50,947 nucleotides of DNA from Clostridiales bacterium UBA1752 (GCA_002314835.1 DCHM01000028.1:369-51315), one strand, 5' to 3'; positions 6,843 through 15,751 are shown, counted from the first letter of the stretch. The notes: generated by a model from the letters alone, not told the origin. A program made the numbers and translations.

Positions 6843-8489
6843 TTAAAACGGTTTTGAGTCCTTGAGCTCTACTATTCTGCCGAAGGTGCCGGGGTATTTG
6901 GTATCGGCTACAAAATAGCCCGTGCGGACGAACTGATATCTTTCACCGCCCTTGGCGTCTTTGAGCGAGGGCTCGAGCTTACAGCCGTGCTTGACTGTGA
7001 CGGATTCGGGATTAACGTAGTCCATATAAGTCTTGCCTTCGGGGATGTCGGCGGTGTTTTCGATAGTAAAGAGGTTTTGATAGATGCGGACGTCGGTTTC
7101 ATAGCAGTCCTTAGCCGACAGCCAGTGAATAGTGCCCTTGACCTTGCGTCCGTCGGTGGCAGGACCGTTGCCGCTCTCGAGGTCTGCGGTAACGACGATG
7201 TGGTCTATGCTACCGTCTGTATTATAGACGATATCCTTAAACTTAACTATATAAGCGCCCATCAGTCTGACCTCGCCGTCCGGCTTGAGGCGGAAGAACT
7301 TGGGAGGCGGCGTCATGCTGAAATCGTCTGCGTCGATATACAGCTCTTTGGTAAACGCAACCTCGCGCGTGCCTGCTTCGGGGTCGTTGGGGTTGTTGGA
7401 AACGGCAAAATACTCTTTTTTGTCCTCGGGGTAGTTATCGACTATGACCTTAATCGGGTCGAGGACTGCTATGCGGCGCTGTGCGGTGACGTTGAGCTCC
7501 TCTCTGATGCAGTGCTCGAGCAGAGCGATGTCAACGAGCGAGTTTGTCTTGGCGACGCCTGCGCGCTGAACAAAGTCGAATATGGCGCTCGGAGTATAGC
7601 CTCTGCGTCTGAGAGCGCAAAGGGTGGGGAGTCTCGGGTCGTCCCAGCCGTCAACGTGACCGTTTTCGACGAGGGCGCGGAGGTAACGCTTTGACATAAT
7701 GGTATAAGTGACGTTGAGGCGTGCAAACTCTCTCTGCTTTGGCTTTGGGTCAAAGCCGATGTTATCGACTACCCACTCGTAGAGAGGTCTGTGGTCTTCA
7801 AATCCGATGTCGCACATCGAGTGCGTAATGCCCTCGAGCGCGTCCTGTATCGGGTGTGCAAAGTCGTACAGCGGATAAATGCACCACTTGTCACCCTGGC
7901 GGTGGTGCGAGGTATGCGAAATGCGGTAGATGGCAGGGTCTCTGAGGTTCATATTGGGCGAAGCCATATCAATCTTGGCTCTCAGGGTGCGGCTGCCGTT
8001 CTCAAATTCGCCGTTCTTCATACGCATAAAGAGGTCGAGGTTTTCCTCCACGCTCCTGTCGCGGTAGGGAGAGGGCTTGCCGGGCTCGGTTAGCGTGCCG
8101 CGGTATTCTCTCAGCTCGTCCTGAGTGAGGTCGCAGACGTAGGCTTTGCCCTCCTTGATGAGCTTGACGGCGTATTCAAAGCATTTTTCAAAATAGTCCG
8201 AGCCGTAAAAAATATGGTCGGGCTCTCTGCCCGTCAGCCAGACTATATCGCGGTGGATAGCCTGTACGAATTCGTCGTTTTCCTTGACGGGGTTCGTGTC
8301 GTCAAAGCGGAGGTTAAACTCGCCTCCGAATTGATTGGCGGCGGTGTAGTTGATGAATATAGCCTTGGCACTGCCTATGTGCAGATAGCCGTTGGGTTCG
8401 GGCGGAAAACGGGTGTGAATATGGTCACATCTGCCGTTGTCTAAGTCGTCTTGGATAATGTCAAACAAAAAGTTGCTTATTTTTTCCAT
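6843..8489 (-). CDS. glnS: Glutaminyl-tRNA synthetase
   Basis: Class I aminoacyl-tRNA synthetase of 548 residues that charges tRNA-Gln with glutamine. It has the HIGH-type motif GYLHIGSAKAI (HIGS at 37-40), the GlnRS-specific HTRFPPEPNG before it, RFDDTNP in the Rossmann fold and the KMSKS equivalent TIMSKRYL (about 266). The C-terminal half is the two-barrel anticodon-binding domain, including GAYIVKFKDIV and FVRTGYFVADTKY. The length is as expected. The start codon overlaps the gltX stop by one base (TAATG), so translation is probably coupled. Having glnS implies direct Gln-tRNA formation rather than reliance on the GatCAB route for glutamine. Confidence 0.97.
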   Translation of the reverse strand: MEKISNFLFDIIQDDLDNGRCDHIHTRFPPEPNGYLHIGSAKAIFINYTAANQFGGEFNLRFDDTNPVKENDEFVQAIHRDIVWLTGREPDHIFYGSDYFEKCFEYAVKLIKEGKAYVCDLTQDELREYRGTLTEPGKPSPYRDRSVEENLDLFMRMKNGEFENGSRTLRAKIDMASPNMNLRDPAIYRISHTSHHRQGDKWCIYPLYDFAHPIQDALEGITHSMCDIGFEDHRPLYEWVVDNIGFDPKPKQREFARLNVTYTIMSKRYLRALVENGHVDGWDDPRLPTLCALRRRGYTPSAIFDFVQRAGVAKTNSLVDIALLEHCIREELNVTAQRRIAVLDPIKVIVDNYPEDKKEYFAVSNNPNDPEAGTREVAFTKELYIDADDFSMTPPPKFFRLKPDGEVRLMGAYIVKFKDIVYNTDGSIDHIVVTADLESGNGPATDGRKVKGTIHWLSAKDCYETDVRIYQNLFTIENTADIPEGKTYMDYVNPESVTVKHGCKLEPSLKDAKGGERYQFVRTGYFVADTKYPGTFGRIVELKDSKPF

Positions 8490-10141
8490 TACAGTTGCTC
8501 CGTAAACTTATTGATGCGGCATAGCATTTCTGCCTTGCCTAAGATATTGATGACGCTGTATAGGTCGGGGCTGTTTTGTCTGCCCGTGACTGCCACGCGC
8601 ACAAAGCTCGAGACGTCGGCAACGCTGCCCTTGTATGCGTCGGGGTTTGCTTTGTACTCTTTCATATCGGGGCAAAATCCGTTTTGCTCTGCGACTGCCT
8701 TTATCCTGTCAAACCACGCGTTTTGGTCGTCCGACGCGTCGTAAGTGTCACAGTAGCATTTGAGGCAGGTTATGACGTCCGACTTTGCAAAGTCGCCTAC
8801 GCCGTCCTTGTACTCAAAGTATTCGTTATAAAAGAACCCGATAAAGTCCTTGACCTCGCTCCAGGTGGCAAAGTCCTTACGAGGCTTTTTGCCGCCTCTG
8901 CCGATGGCAAAGATGGCTTTTGCCTTTGCTTCGTCGGACGAGAGAACCGATGCAAACTCGGCGTCGTAGCTCTGCGCCCATTCGAGCGTGCGGGCGTAAA
9001 CCTCGTCCGCCGTCATGAGACTGATTATGTTTTTGGATATATCGGTAAGCTTTGCCATATCAAACAGACAGCCCGAAACGCTCATCTTTTTGAGTGTGAA
9101 CGGGAAGCTGAATGCGTCTGCGGTGGGGTTTGCCCTGCGCCAGTCCTCAAAGCTCGAATTCATCAGCGTCAGCAGATAGTCGATGAGTGCCTCCTTTGGG
9201 AAGCCCTGCTCTACAAAGTAGCTGACGGCGGCTTCGGGGTCCTTGCGCTTTGAGAGCTTGCGCTTGCTGCCGTCGTTTTCGTCTATCTTCATGATGACGG
9301 GTGTGTGGGCGTACTTGGGGAGCTTAAAGCCGCACGCCTTAAAGAGCGCGATATGCTTGTTTGCGGACGAAATCCACTCTTCGCCTCTGATAACGTGGGT
9401 AGTGTGCATAAAGTGGTCGTCGCACGCGTGTGCAAAGTGATACGTAGGCACGCCGTCCGACTTTAAGAGCACCTCGTCGATGATGTTTTCGGGCATCTCG
9501 ATTTTGCCTCTTATCTGGTCGTCAAAGGCTACGCGCCTCTGGTCGTCGCCGTCCGAGCGCAGTCTCAGCACCCAAGGCTTGCCGTTTGCAATATTGTCTG
9601 CTATCTGCTCGTAGGTCAAATCTCTGCACTTGGCCCATTTGCCGAAATATCCCCAGATAGAGGTGCCTTCGGTCTCCTGCGCGGCACGCATGGACGACAG
9701 GTCGTCTTCACTGCAAAAGCAGGGGTAAGCAAGACCTTTTTGGACTAATTCTTTAGCGACTGCGTGATAGATAAATACGCGCCGGCTCTGCTTGTAAGGC
9801 CCGTAGTCGCCGGTTTCGCCGTCTAAAGTAACGCCTTCGTCAAACTTAACGCCAAAGGCATTCAGTCCTCCGAGTATGGCGGACACGCCGGCGTCGATTT
9901 CACGCTTTTTGTCGGTGTCCTCTATGCGCAGATACGCCACGCCTCCCGACAGCCTTGCGGTCATAACGTCGGTCAGCGCACCGAATAGTCCGCCTAAGTG
10001 CAGATAACCCGTAGGGCTGGGCGCAAATCTCGTGACACGCGCACCCTCGGGCAGGTTGCGGCTGGGATATTTGGCTTCGAGGTCGGCTACCGTCAGCGTA
10101 ACGCTCGGGAACAGTAGCTCTGCAAGTTTATTGTAATCCAT
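8489..10141 (-). CDS. gltX: Glutamyl-tRNA synthetase
   Basis: Class I synthetase of 550 residues that charges tRNA-Glu. Motifs seen: RFAPSPTGYLHLGGLFGAL (HIGH equivalent at about 48-52), YLRIEDTD, VIRGEEWISSANKHIAL and the KMSKS equivalent RKLSKRKDP. The C-terminal anticodon-binding domain follows. There is an N-terminal extension of about 35 residues (LTVADLEAKYPSRNLPEG) before the usual start of the catalytic fold. The ATG is well placed behind AAGAGGA and 30 nt after a promoter, so the extension looks real. It is the first gene of the unit gltX-glnS-rhomboid-like. Confidence 0.96.
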   Translation of the reverse strand: MDYNKLAELLFPSVTLTVADLEAKYPSRNLPEGARVTRFAPSPTGYLHLGGLFGALTDVMTARLSGGVAYLRIEDTDKKREIDAGVSAILGGLNAFGVKFDEGVTLDGETGDYGPYKQSRRVFIYHAVAKELVQKGLAYPCFCSEDDLSSMRAAQETEGTSIWGYFGKWAKCRDLTYEQIADNIANGKPWVLRLRSDGDDQRRVAFDDQIRGKIEMPENIIDEVLLKSDGVPTYHFAHACDDHFMHTTHVIRGEEWISSANKHIALFKACGFKLPKYAHTPVIMKIDENDGSKRKLSKRKDPEAAVSYFVEQGFPKEALIDYLLTLMNSSFEDWRRANPTADAFSFPFTLKKMSVSGCLFDMAKLTDISKNIISLMTADEVYARTLEWAQSYDAEFASVLSSDEAKAKAIFAIGRGGKKPRKDFATWSEVKDFIGFFYNEYFEYKDGVGDFAKSDVITCLKCYCDTYDASDDQNAWFDRIKAVAEQNGFCPDMKEYKANPDAYKGSVADVSSFVRVAVTGRQNSPDLYSVINILGKAEMLCRINKFTEQL

Positions 10142-10171
10142 ATTTTCCTCTTGTAATTGATATAATAAATA

Positions 10172-10200
10172 ATAATATCATATAGAGCCGCCAAAGTCAA
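10172..10200 (-). promoter_or_regulatory. Promoter for gltX-glnS
   Basis: On the minus strand there is TTGACT (10195-10200), a 17-nt spacer and TATTAT (10172-10177). Its -35 lies 10 bp from the -35 of the divergent ATPase promoter. Confidence 0.7.
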
Positions 10201-10210
10201 CTGTTTTTGC

Positions 10211-10239
10211 TTGACATAAGCGTTAATATATGTTATAAT
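10211..10239 (+). promoter_or_regulatory. Promoter for the P-type ATPase and its riboswitch leader
   Basis: TTGACA (10211-10216), a 17-nt spacer ending TGT, and TATAAT (10234-10239): full consensus with an extended -10. Transcription would start just before the riboswitch aptamer. Confidence 0.85.
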
Positions 10240-10247
10240 TTCAAAAC

Positions 10248-10346
10248 AATAGGGAGTAGCTATCAGACATTTGTCGTCAGCACGGCGCAACTCGCGTCCG
10301 GCATTTGTCGCTCAAAAAAGACTTTTTGAGTCCGGCAAGACTGTTG
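10248..10346 (+). ncRNA. yybP-ykoY family (Mn2+) riboswitch
   Basis: The leader contains AGGGAGTAGC right after the promoter, then GTCGTCAGCACGG and a later TCCGGC, in the order expected for the yybP-ykoY aptamer. CAATAG (10248-10253) can pair with CTGTTG (10341-10346) to close the P1 stem, with one G-U pair. A strong internal hairpin, CTCAAAAA/TTTTTGAG, sits before the 3' strand. This class senses Mn2+ and usually turns on exporters and related genes. The expression platform is not obvious: a small GCGC hairpin follows but no clear U-tract terminator, so control of translation of the downstream start is possible. Identification is by recalled consensus, without a covariance-model score. Confidence 0.82.
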
Positions 10347-10402
10347 CGCTTTATTTAGGCGCGATGGTTCGTGCAGGATATTTTTTATAAAAGGGGTATG
10401 AA

Positions 10403-13030
10403 ATGAAACACTACGCATTGTCAGAGCGCGAGCTCTTGCAAGAGCTTATGTCCTCGAGGGACGGGCTTGATTCGTCAAATGCGGAAGCACGGCTCGCCAA
10501 AAACGGCGGCAACAGGCTGACCGAGCCGCCCAAACGCAGCTTGTGGCAAAAACTGCTCGATTGCCTTAAAGCTCCCATGATTTTGGTACTGCTCGCTTCG
10601 GCGTTTATTTCGCTTATAGTCGGCTTGGCTTCGGGCGAAGGCTTTGACTACGACGTGCTCGTAATCCTCGCGGTCGTAATACTCAATTCGGTCATCGAGA
10701 TAGTACAGCAAAATAAGGCTGACGCCGCGCTCGAGGCACTAAAGCAGATGACAAAGTCGAGATGCCGCGTCATGCGCGACGGCAGGCAGGTTTATCTCGA
10801 CAACGAGCAGCTCGTAGTAGGCGATATCATCAATATCGAGGCAGGCGACGCCATACCTGCCGACGCTCGCATACTCGAGTGTGCGGCGTTTAAGACCGAG
10901 GAATCGGCGCTTACGGGCGAATCAATACCCGTAACAAAGACGTCAGAGGTCATAGACTGCGGTGACGCCGATATAGCACTCGGCGACCGAGTAAATATGG
11001 TATATATGGGCACGGTCTGCGTTTACGGCAGAGCCACGGCGATAGTCACCGCCACGGGTATGGATACCGAAATGGGCAAGATTGCCGACGCGCTCAATAA
11101 CGCCAAAAACGAGGACACTCCTTTGCAAATCAAGCTGTCTCAGCTCTCAAAGGTGCTGACCGTAGCGGTTTTGATTATCTGCGTATTTATATTCGGCTTT
11201 AATATCGTAGTAGGCGTAAGCGGAGGCGGCAGCTTTTGGTCAACGGCGGCAAGCTCGCTGATGATAGCCGTTTCGCTCGCCGTAGCCGCCATCCCCGAGG
11301 GGCTTTCTGCGGTAGTCACTATACTGCTCTCGATGGGCGTGTCAAAGATGGCAAAGCAAAACGCCATAGTCAGAGAGCTTTCGGCAGTCGAAACGCTCGG
11401 CTGCACTCAGATTATCTGCTCCGACAAGACGGGCACTCTCACGCAAAACCGTATGACCGTAGTCGATTTCGTCGCGGCTTCGCAAACACTGCTCGCAACG
11501 GCTATGACGCTCTGCAACGACGCTACAATCGACGGCGACGGCAATATCACGGGCGAGCCTACCGAGGCGGCACTGCTCAGATTTGCCTGCGACTGCGACT
11601 GCAAAAAAAGTGACCTTTTGACGGATATGCCGCGCGTTGGCGAGGCTCCGTTTGATTCGGAACGCAAGATGATGTCCACGATACACCGTTTCGGCAACAA
11701 GTTCGTGCAGTACACAAAGGGTGCGCCCGACGAACTGCTGCTCAGATGCGACTATATACAGACCGCAAAGGGCGCTATCAGACTGAACGACGACATCAGA
11801 CGTCAGATACTCGAGGCAAACGGCGATATGGCGGATAAGGCACTCAGAGTGCTCGGCGCCGCTTTAAAGTTTTACCCAACCTTGCCCGAGTTTGATACGC
11901 CTTGCCAAATCGAAAACGCTATGACCTTTATCGGACTTTGCGGCATGATTGACCCCGTAAGACCCGAGGTCACAACTGCGGTAGCCAAGTGCCGCGAGGC
12001 AGGCATCAGACCTATAATGATAACCGGCGACCACGTCGCAACCGCCGCTGCCATCGGTATGCAGCTCGGCATCATAGACGACAAGTCGCAGGCGGTCACG
12101 GGAGCTATGCTCGACGGGATGTCGGACGAATATCTGGCGCAACACGTCGGTGACTACGGTGTATATGCAAGGGTACAGCCCGAGCACAAGGTACGCATAG
12201 TGACTGCATGGAAAAACGCAGGTATGATAGTCGCCATGACTGGCGACGGCGTAAACGACGCTCCGTCCATCAAGACCGCAGACATCGGCATAGGCATGGG
12301 CATTACCGGCACCGACGTCACAAAGAGCGCCGCCGATATGATACTCGCCGACGACAACTTTGCCACGATAGTCGAAGCAGTCCAGGAGGGCAGGCGCATA
12401 TACGACAATATACGCAAATCAATACAGTTTTTGCTCTCGTCCAACCTCGCCGAGGTTGTCGCGATATTCTTTACCACCTTGCTCGGCTTTACTATCTTTA
12501 AGCCTCTGCACATACTCTGGATAAACCTCATCACCGACAGCCTGCCTGCGCTCGCGCTCGGTATGGAAAAGGCTGAAACCGACGTTATGAAGCGCAAGCC
12601 GCGCGGCAAGTCGGAGGGTATCTTTGCAGGCGGCCTCGGATTTGCCACGGTTTACCAAGGCGCACTGATAGCTATATTGACCTTGGCATCATACTTTATC
12701 GGCAGGGCGTACGACAACGCGAGCGGCAACCTTACCTGCATTATTGGCACTACGATGGCGTTTATCACCATGTCGATGTGCGAGTGCGTGCACGCCTTTA
12801 ATCTAAGGTCGATAAATAAGTCGCTCTTCACCTTCAACAAGCAAAACAAGTGGCTTTTGCTCTCTACCGTCGCGTCGGTGGTTCTCACGTTTGCGGTTAT
12901 ATTCATACCGCCGCTTAGAGACGTATTCGGCTTTGCGCAGGTGGGCGCATTGCAGGTGCTGATATCGGTCATACTGGCACTGCTCATCATACCTCTCGTA
13001 GAGATTGTCAAGATGATACAAAACAGATAA
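10403..13030 (+). CDS. P-type cation ATPase (Ca2+/Mn2+ type)
   Basis: An 875-residue P2-type ATPase. It has the actuator motif ALTGESIPV (TGES at 171-174), the M4 ion-site motif AAIPEGL (PEGL 298-301), the phosphorylation motif CSDKTGTLTQNR (Asp341), MITGDHVATA and TGDGVNDAPSIK in the hinge, and M6 NLITDSLPALALGME. These place it with SERCA/PMCA-like bacterial pumps (YloB, PacL, LMCA1, YoaB). Ions would be exported from the cytoplasm. The upstream yybP-ykoY riboswitch suggests Mn2+ is at least one physiological substrate (inference). The start has AAGGGG 6 nt upstream. It is a single-gene unit with a strong terminator. Confidence 0.93.
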   Translation: MKHYALSERELLQELMSSRDGLDSSNAEARLAKNGGNRLTEPPKRSLWQKLLDCLKAPMILVLLASAFISLIVGLASGEGFDYDVLVILAVVILNSVIEIVQQNKADAALEALKQMTKSRCRVMRDGRQVYLDNEQLVVGDIINIEAGDAIPADARILECAAFKTEESALTGESIPVTKTSEVIDCGDADIALGDRVNMVYMGTVCVYGRATAIVTATGMDTEMGKIADALNNAKNEDTPLQIKLSQLSKVLTVAVLIICVFIFGFNIVVGVSGGGSFWSTAASSLMIAVSLAVAAIPEGLSAVVTILLSMGVSKMAKQNAIVRELSAVETLGCTQIICSDKTGTLTQNRMTVVDFVAASQTLLATAMTLCNDATIDGDGNITGEPTEAALLRFACDCDCKKSDLLTDMPRVGEAPFDSERKMMSTIHRFGNKFVQYTKGAPDELLLRCDYIQTAKGAIRLNDDIRRQILEANGDMADKALRVLGAALKFYPTLPEFDTPCQIENAMTFIGLCGMIDPVRPEVTTAVAKCREAGIRPIMITGDHVATAAAIGMQLGIIDDKSQAVTGAMLDGMSDEYLAQHVGDYGVYARVQPEHKVRIVTAWKNAGMIVAMTGDGVNDAPSIKTADIGIGMGITGTDVTKSAADMILADDNFATIVEAVQEGRRIYDNIRKSIQFLLSSNLAEVVAIFFTTLLGFTIFKPLHILWINLITDSLPALALGMEKAETDVMKRKPRGKSEGIFAGGLGFATVYQGALIAILTLASYFIGRAYDNASGNLTCIIGTTMAFITMSMCECVHAFNLRSINKSLFTFNKQNKWLLLSTVASVVLTFAVIFIPPLRDVFGFAQVGALQVLISVILALLIIPLVEIVKMIQNR

Positions 13031-13033
13031 CAA

Positions 13034-13070
13034 AAACAGGCATTGCCCCACAAAAGGTAATGCCTGTTTT
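13034..13070 (+). terminator. Intrinsic terminator after the P-type ATPase
   Basis: AAACAGGCATTGCC pairs with GGTAATGCCTGTTT in a ~14-bp stem with one G-T pair, ending in four T. It begins three bases after the stop codon. Confidence 0.9.
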
Positions 13071-13074
13071 ATTA

Positions 13075-13399
13075 GGTTTAATCGGTGGTGTATTGCGCTA
13101 CGCGCATGAATTGTTGCTGACGCAACATTAAAATGGAATGAAATTGAGGCTTTGCGTAAGCAAAGCTTCTTTTTTTGTTGAAACAAGTGCGTATGCGCTT
13201 TTGGGGCTGACAAACAGACATTTCTGTATGTTAGTCTGTATAACTCTAAGTTTTTATATTTGTATTATCTGTATATTTAGGTTCCCGAAAAAGGAAGACG
13301 GTATAGCACGGAAAAGGGAAAACAGTACCACCCTATAAGCGGAATATCGCAGTCTGCTTTTGGGAATGCCTTATTCCCTTTTTGCAAAGGATATCCACA
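13075..13399. repeat. Intergenic region with a cluster of short hairpins, no gene seen
   Basis: This 325-nt gap has no convincing gene. It holds consecutive inverted repeats: GCGC/GCGC (13095-13105), TGTTGC/GCAACA (13112-13127), GCTTTGC/GCAAAGC followed by a T-run (13149-13177), ACAGA/TCTGT with paired flanks (about 13207-13237), and GGGAAT/ATTCCC followed by five T (13362-13383). The last can act as a plus-strand terminator. Between them lies the AT-rich AAAATGGAATGAAATTGAG. The pattern resembles a small non-autonomous repeat or a decayed element more than a regulatory region; no target duplication was recognised. Confidence 0.45.
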
Positions 13400-15655
13400 T
13401 TACTTGTCGCTGTCGTCGTGCTTATTCTTTTTGTGCTTTTTGATGTCGAGCACGATGTAGATAGGAGCGCAGACAGCGGCGAATATTACCACGCCGAATA
13501 GGATGTACTGAAATACCTTTTCCGTCGGCGTAGAGCCTTCAAACGGGCTCTTGGGAGTGCTCGTCTCATCGCTGGCGTCACTTGTAGCCTCGCTTGTCAC
13601 GCTTTGCGATTCGCTATCCCGTATTTCATCCGATACGTCCGACGATTTTGGCTCGGCGTCACCGTCTGATTCGTCGGCGCTCGTCTCTTTTTGGCTTGCT
13701 CCATGGCTGTATTCGGTTTTTGCTTCGTCACGGTTTATAAGCAATATGCGCAGGAGCTTGCTTGCGTCTTTTTCCGCTGCGGCGTAATAATCGCTGCCCT
13801 GCATTGCCTGCAGATACTCGTCTGATGCCTGCTTGATTTCGCCTGATTTTTGCTTTAAGGTGCCGCCGCCGTCAAGCGCACGCTTGATGCTTAAAAGTGA
13901 CTGAACCGCTTGGTTTGCAAGGTCACAATTCATGACGGTATCGTATCTTTTTATCAGCTCTTCTATCTGAGCTATCACCGCCGCTCTGCCGTCGTAGGTA
14001 GGCGAAACGGCTTTTGTGCAGTAAACGGTGCTTGACAGCGCAGTATAGTCACCTGCGATGAGCTGTGCGTAAGCAAACATCGCACTGCCGTCTGCGCCGT
14101 ACTGACGCGAAGCGATTATCTGCTCTTTTACCTGCTCGTAGCCGCCGTCGCGCATACCCATATACGAAACGCAGTCTCTCGCAAGGTCAACCGTGATGCC
14201 CGTCCACTTGATAAACGCGTCGGTAGTGCCGTACGACATCGGATATATCGCGTCGAGCAGACCCGTTGCGAGCCAAGCGTAAACGTCCTGATGCTTTTTT
14301 GTGACGCCCTCCTCATACTGCGGAGCTACCGCCGCCGAAACGTACATATCGGGGCGCTCTGCGTGTATCATATCGGTGACCTGCTTTGCAAATGCTGTAA
14401 CGAGGTCGGCCTTGAACTGTGCAAACTTATTAAAGATATCACTGCCCTTGGCGGCGGTGGAGGCGTCGAGACCGGTTTGCTCCTTAAAGAGCTTTAGCGT
14501 CGTTTCGTCGTAGCCGTAGTATATGCCGTCCGCATATCCGTCGGGATAGCGGATGTAATCGAGCTGGAAGCCGTCGAGAGCGTAGTTTTTGACGATGTAT
14601 CTGTACGTTTCGGTCAAAAAGTCACACGCCTCGGGGATGGCAGGGTTGAGATAATAGTGCTTGATACCCGACTGCAACAGATAATCGGTGCCGTTGTTGG
14701 CTTTGATACGCCATTCGGGCTTTTTGTTAGCTACCGCCTGTGATTGATAGCTCGACGACGAGTGCGAAACTCTAAGGGAAGACATCCAGCCGATAACCTC
14801 GATGTCATAAGCGTGGAATGCGTCTATCCACATCTGCAGTATATCTTTTTTGCCGCATTTGGGGTTGGTCTCAAATAGGCTGTCCTCCGGCATCGGGCAA
14901 ATCATCGTATTGTCGTACATCAGCTCGATGCATACGCTGTTAAAGCCGCGAGCGTATATGTCGGCGGCTATTTTTTTGATTTCGTTTTCGCTCCAAACGG
15001 CAGGCCTCAGCCATATACATCTGCCCTCGACCGCAGGGTTCTCTATGAGCAGATTGTCAAATGCGGTTATTGCATCGTCAAAGCTGTCGGACGCCTTTTT
15101 GTAGCCGCTTATATCGTCCTTTGAAATGCAGCTTGCAATCTCATCTTTGAGCTTAATAATGCTATCAATAGCGGCGTCAGCGACGTCGTAGTCTATGAGC
15201 AGATAATCGGACTTTGCTTTATCGTAGCTTGATATGCAGTTTTGCAGGAGAATGGCGGCTTTTTTGACCGCACCCTCCTTGGTAAGCCCGATGGTTACGG
15301 TTTTTGCCGTCTCGTCAAGCGCCGCGGTCATACCGACTGCTGCGGCGTCTATGAGCGGCTGCTTGTACTTGCCGATAGCCGAAATGACGTAGCCGCCCTC
15401 GGGTATGGCGTTGTTGTTGCCGCCAACCGAGGTGACAAATCCGTCCTTGTCAACCACTACCTCATAGCCCCAGGTGTTTGTGCCGGACGTGGCTTTGTCG
15501 CGATAAATAATGCAGGTGTTGTCCGCTCTCGTGGCGTTGACACCCGTGTATGACAGTGTGACGGTCTTAAATACGTCGTCCTCTGCGACCGCAGTAAACG
15601 TTAAAACAGACATGAGCATCACCGTTGCCGTGATTAAAGCCAAAACTTGTTTCAT
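13400..15655 (-). CDS. Secreted, membrane-anchored GHL10-type (family 10-like) glycosyl hydrolase
   Basis: A 751-residue protein. A signal peptide (MKQVLALITATVMLMSVLTF, cleaved near AVAEDD) is followed by a β-rich N-terminal domain (about 28-130) with VVVDKDG and IPEGGYVIS, a helical linker, and a GHL10 barrel (about 210-550). The barrel shows RCIWLRPAVWSENEI, IEVIGWMSSLRVSH, YYLNPAIPEA and DGFQLDYIRYPDGY, the hallmark of the DUF187/GHL10 family of putative glycan hydrolases. Then come a helical region, a Ser/Asp/Glu linker and a C-terminal membrane helix (VFQYILFGVVIFAAVCA) with a basic tail (KKHKKNKHDDSDK). It therefore sits on the outer face of the membrane. The substrate is unknown. It is monocistronic, with AAAGAGG before the start. 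Confidence 0.85.
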   Translation of the reverse strand: MKQVLALITATVMLMSVLTFTAVAEDDVFKTVTLSYTGVNATRADNTCIIYRDKATSGTNTWGYEVVVDKDGFVTSVGGNNNAIPEGGYVISAIGKYKQPLIDAAAVGMTAALDETAKTVTIGLTKEGAVKKAAILLQNCISSYDKAKSDYLLIDYDVADAAIDSIIKLKDEIASCISKDDISGYKKASDSFDDAITAFDNLLIENPAVEGRCIWLRPAVWSENEIKKIAADIYARGFNSVCIELMYDNTMICPMPEDSLFETNPKCGKKDILQMWIDAFHAYDIEVIGWMSSLRVSHSSSSYQSQAVANKKPEWRIKANNGTDYLLQSGIKHYYLNPAIPEACDFLTETYRYIVKNYALDGFQLDYIRYPDGYADGIYYGYDETTLKLFKEQTGLDASTAAKGSDIFNKFAQFKADLVTAFAKQVTDMIHAERPDMYVSAAVAPQYEEGVTKKHQDVYAWLATGLLDAIYPMSYGTTDAFIKWTGITVDLARDCVSYMGMRDGGYEQVKEQIIASRQYGADGSAMFAYAQLIAGDYTALSSTVYCTKAVSPTYDGRAAVIAQIEELIKRYDTVMNCDLANQAVQSLLSIKRALDGGGTLKQKSGEIKQASDEYLQAMQGSDYYAAAEKDASKLLRILLINRDEAKTEYSHGASQKETSADESDGDAEPKSSDVSDEIRDSESQSVTSEATSDASDETSTPKSPFEGSTPTEKVFQYILFGVVIFAAVCAPIYIVLDIKKHKKNKHDDSDK

Positions 15656-15685
15656 AGCAAACCTCTTTCGCTTTTTAATAAACGT

Positions 15686-15714
15686 ATTATATAATCAGCC
15701 TCTTGTTTTGTCAA
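15686..15714 (-). promoter_or_regulatory. Promoter for the GHL10-type gene
   Basis: On the minus strand there is TTGACA (15709-15714), a 17-nt spacer and TATAAT (15686-15691), a perfect consensus. It diverges from the galT promoter, whose -35 starts 9 bp away. Confidence 0.85.
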
Positions 15715-15722
15715 TATGAGCC

Positions 15723-15751
15723 TTGACCTTACGGGGGATAGATGTTATAAT
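15723..15751 (+). promoter_or_regulatory. Promoter for galT-bioY
   Basis: TTGACC (15723-15728), a 17-nt spacer ending TGT, and TATAAT (15746-15751). It gives a ~25-nt leader that includes AAGAGG before the ATG. Confidence 0.85.

Noticed and set aside
6987..7694. 235-codon plus-strand frame inside glnS
   Set aside because: Complement of a certain synthetase gene; composition reflects the reverse of its codons.
13075..13135. Degenerate tRNA gene
   Set aside because: The small stems do not form a cloverleaf, and no TΨC-loop sequence or acceptor pairing was found.
13138..13338. 66-residue hydrophobic frame in the hairpin-rich gap
   Set aside because: It has no ribosome binding site, runs through several hairpins and a terminator-like T-run, and has mixed basic and hydrophobic composition without a clear signal peptide.
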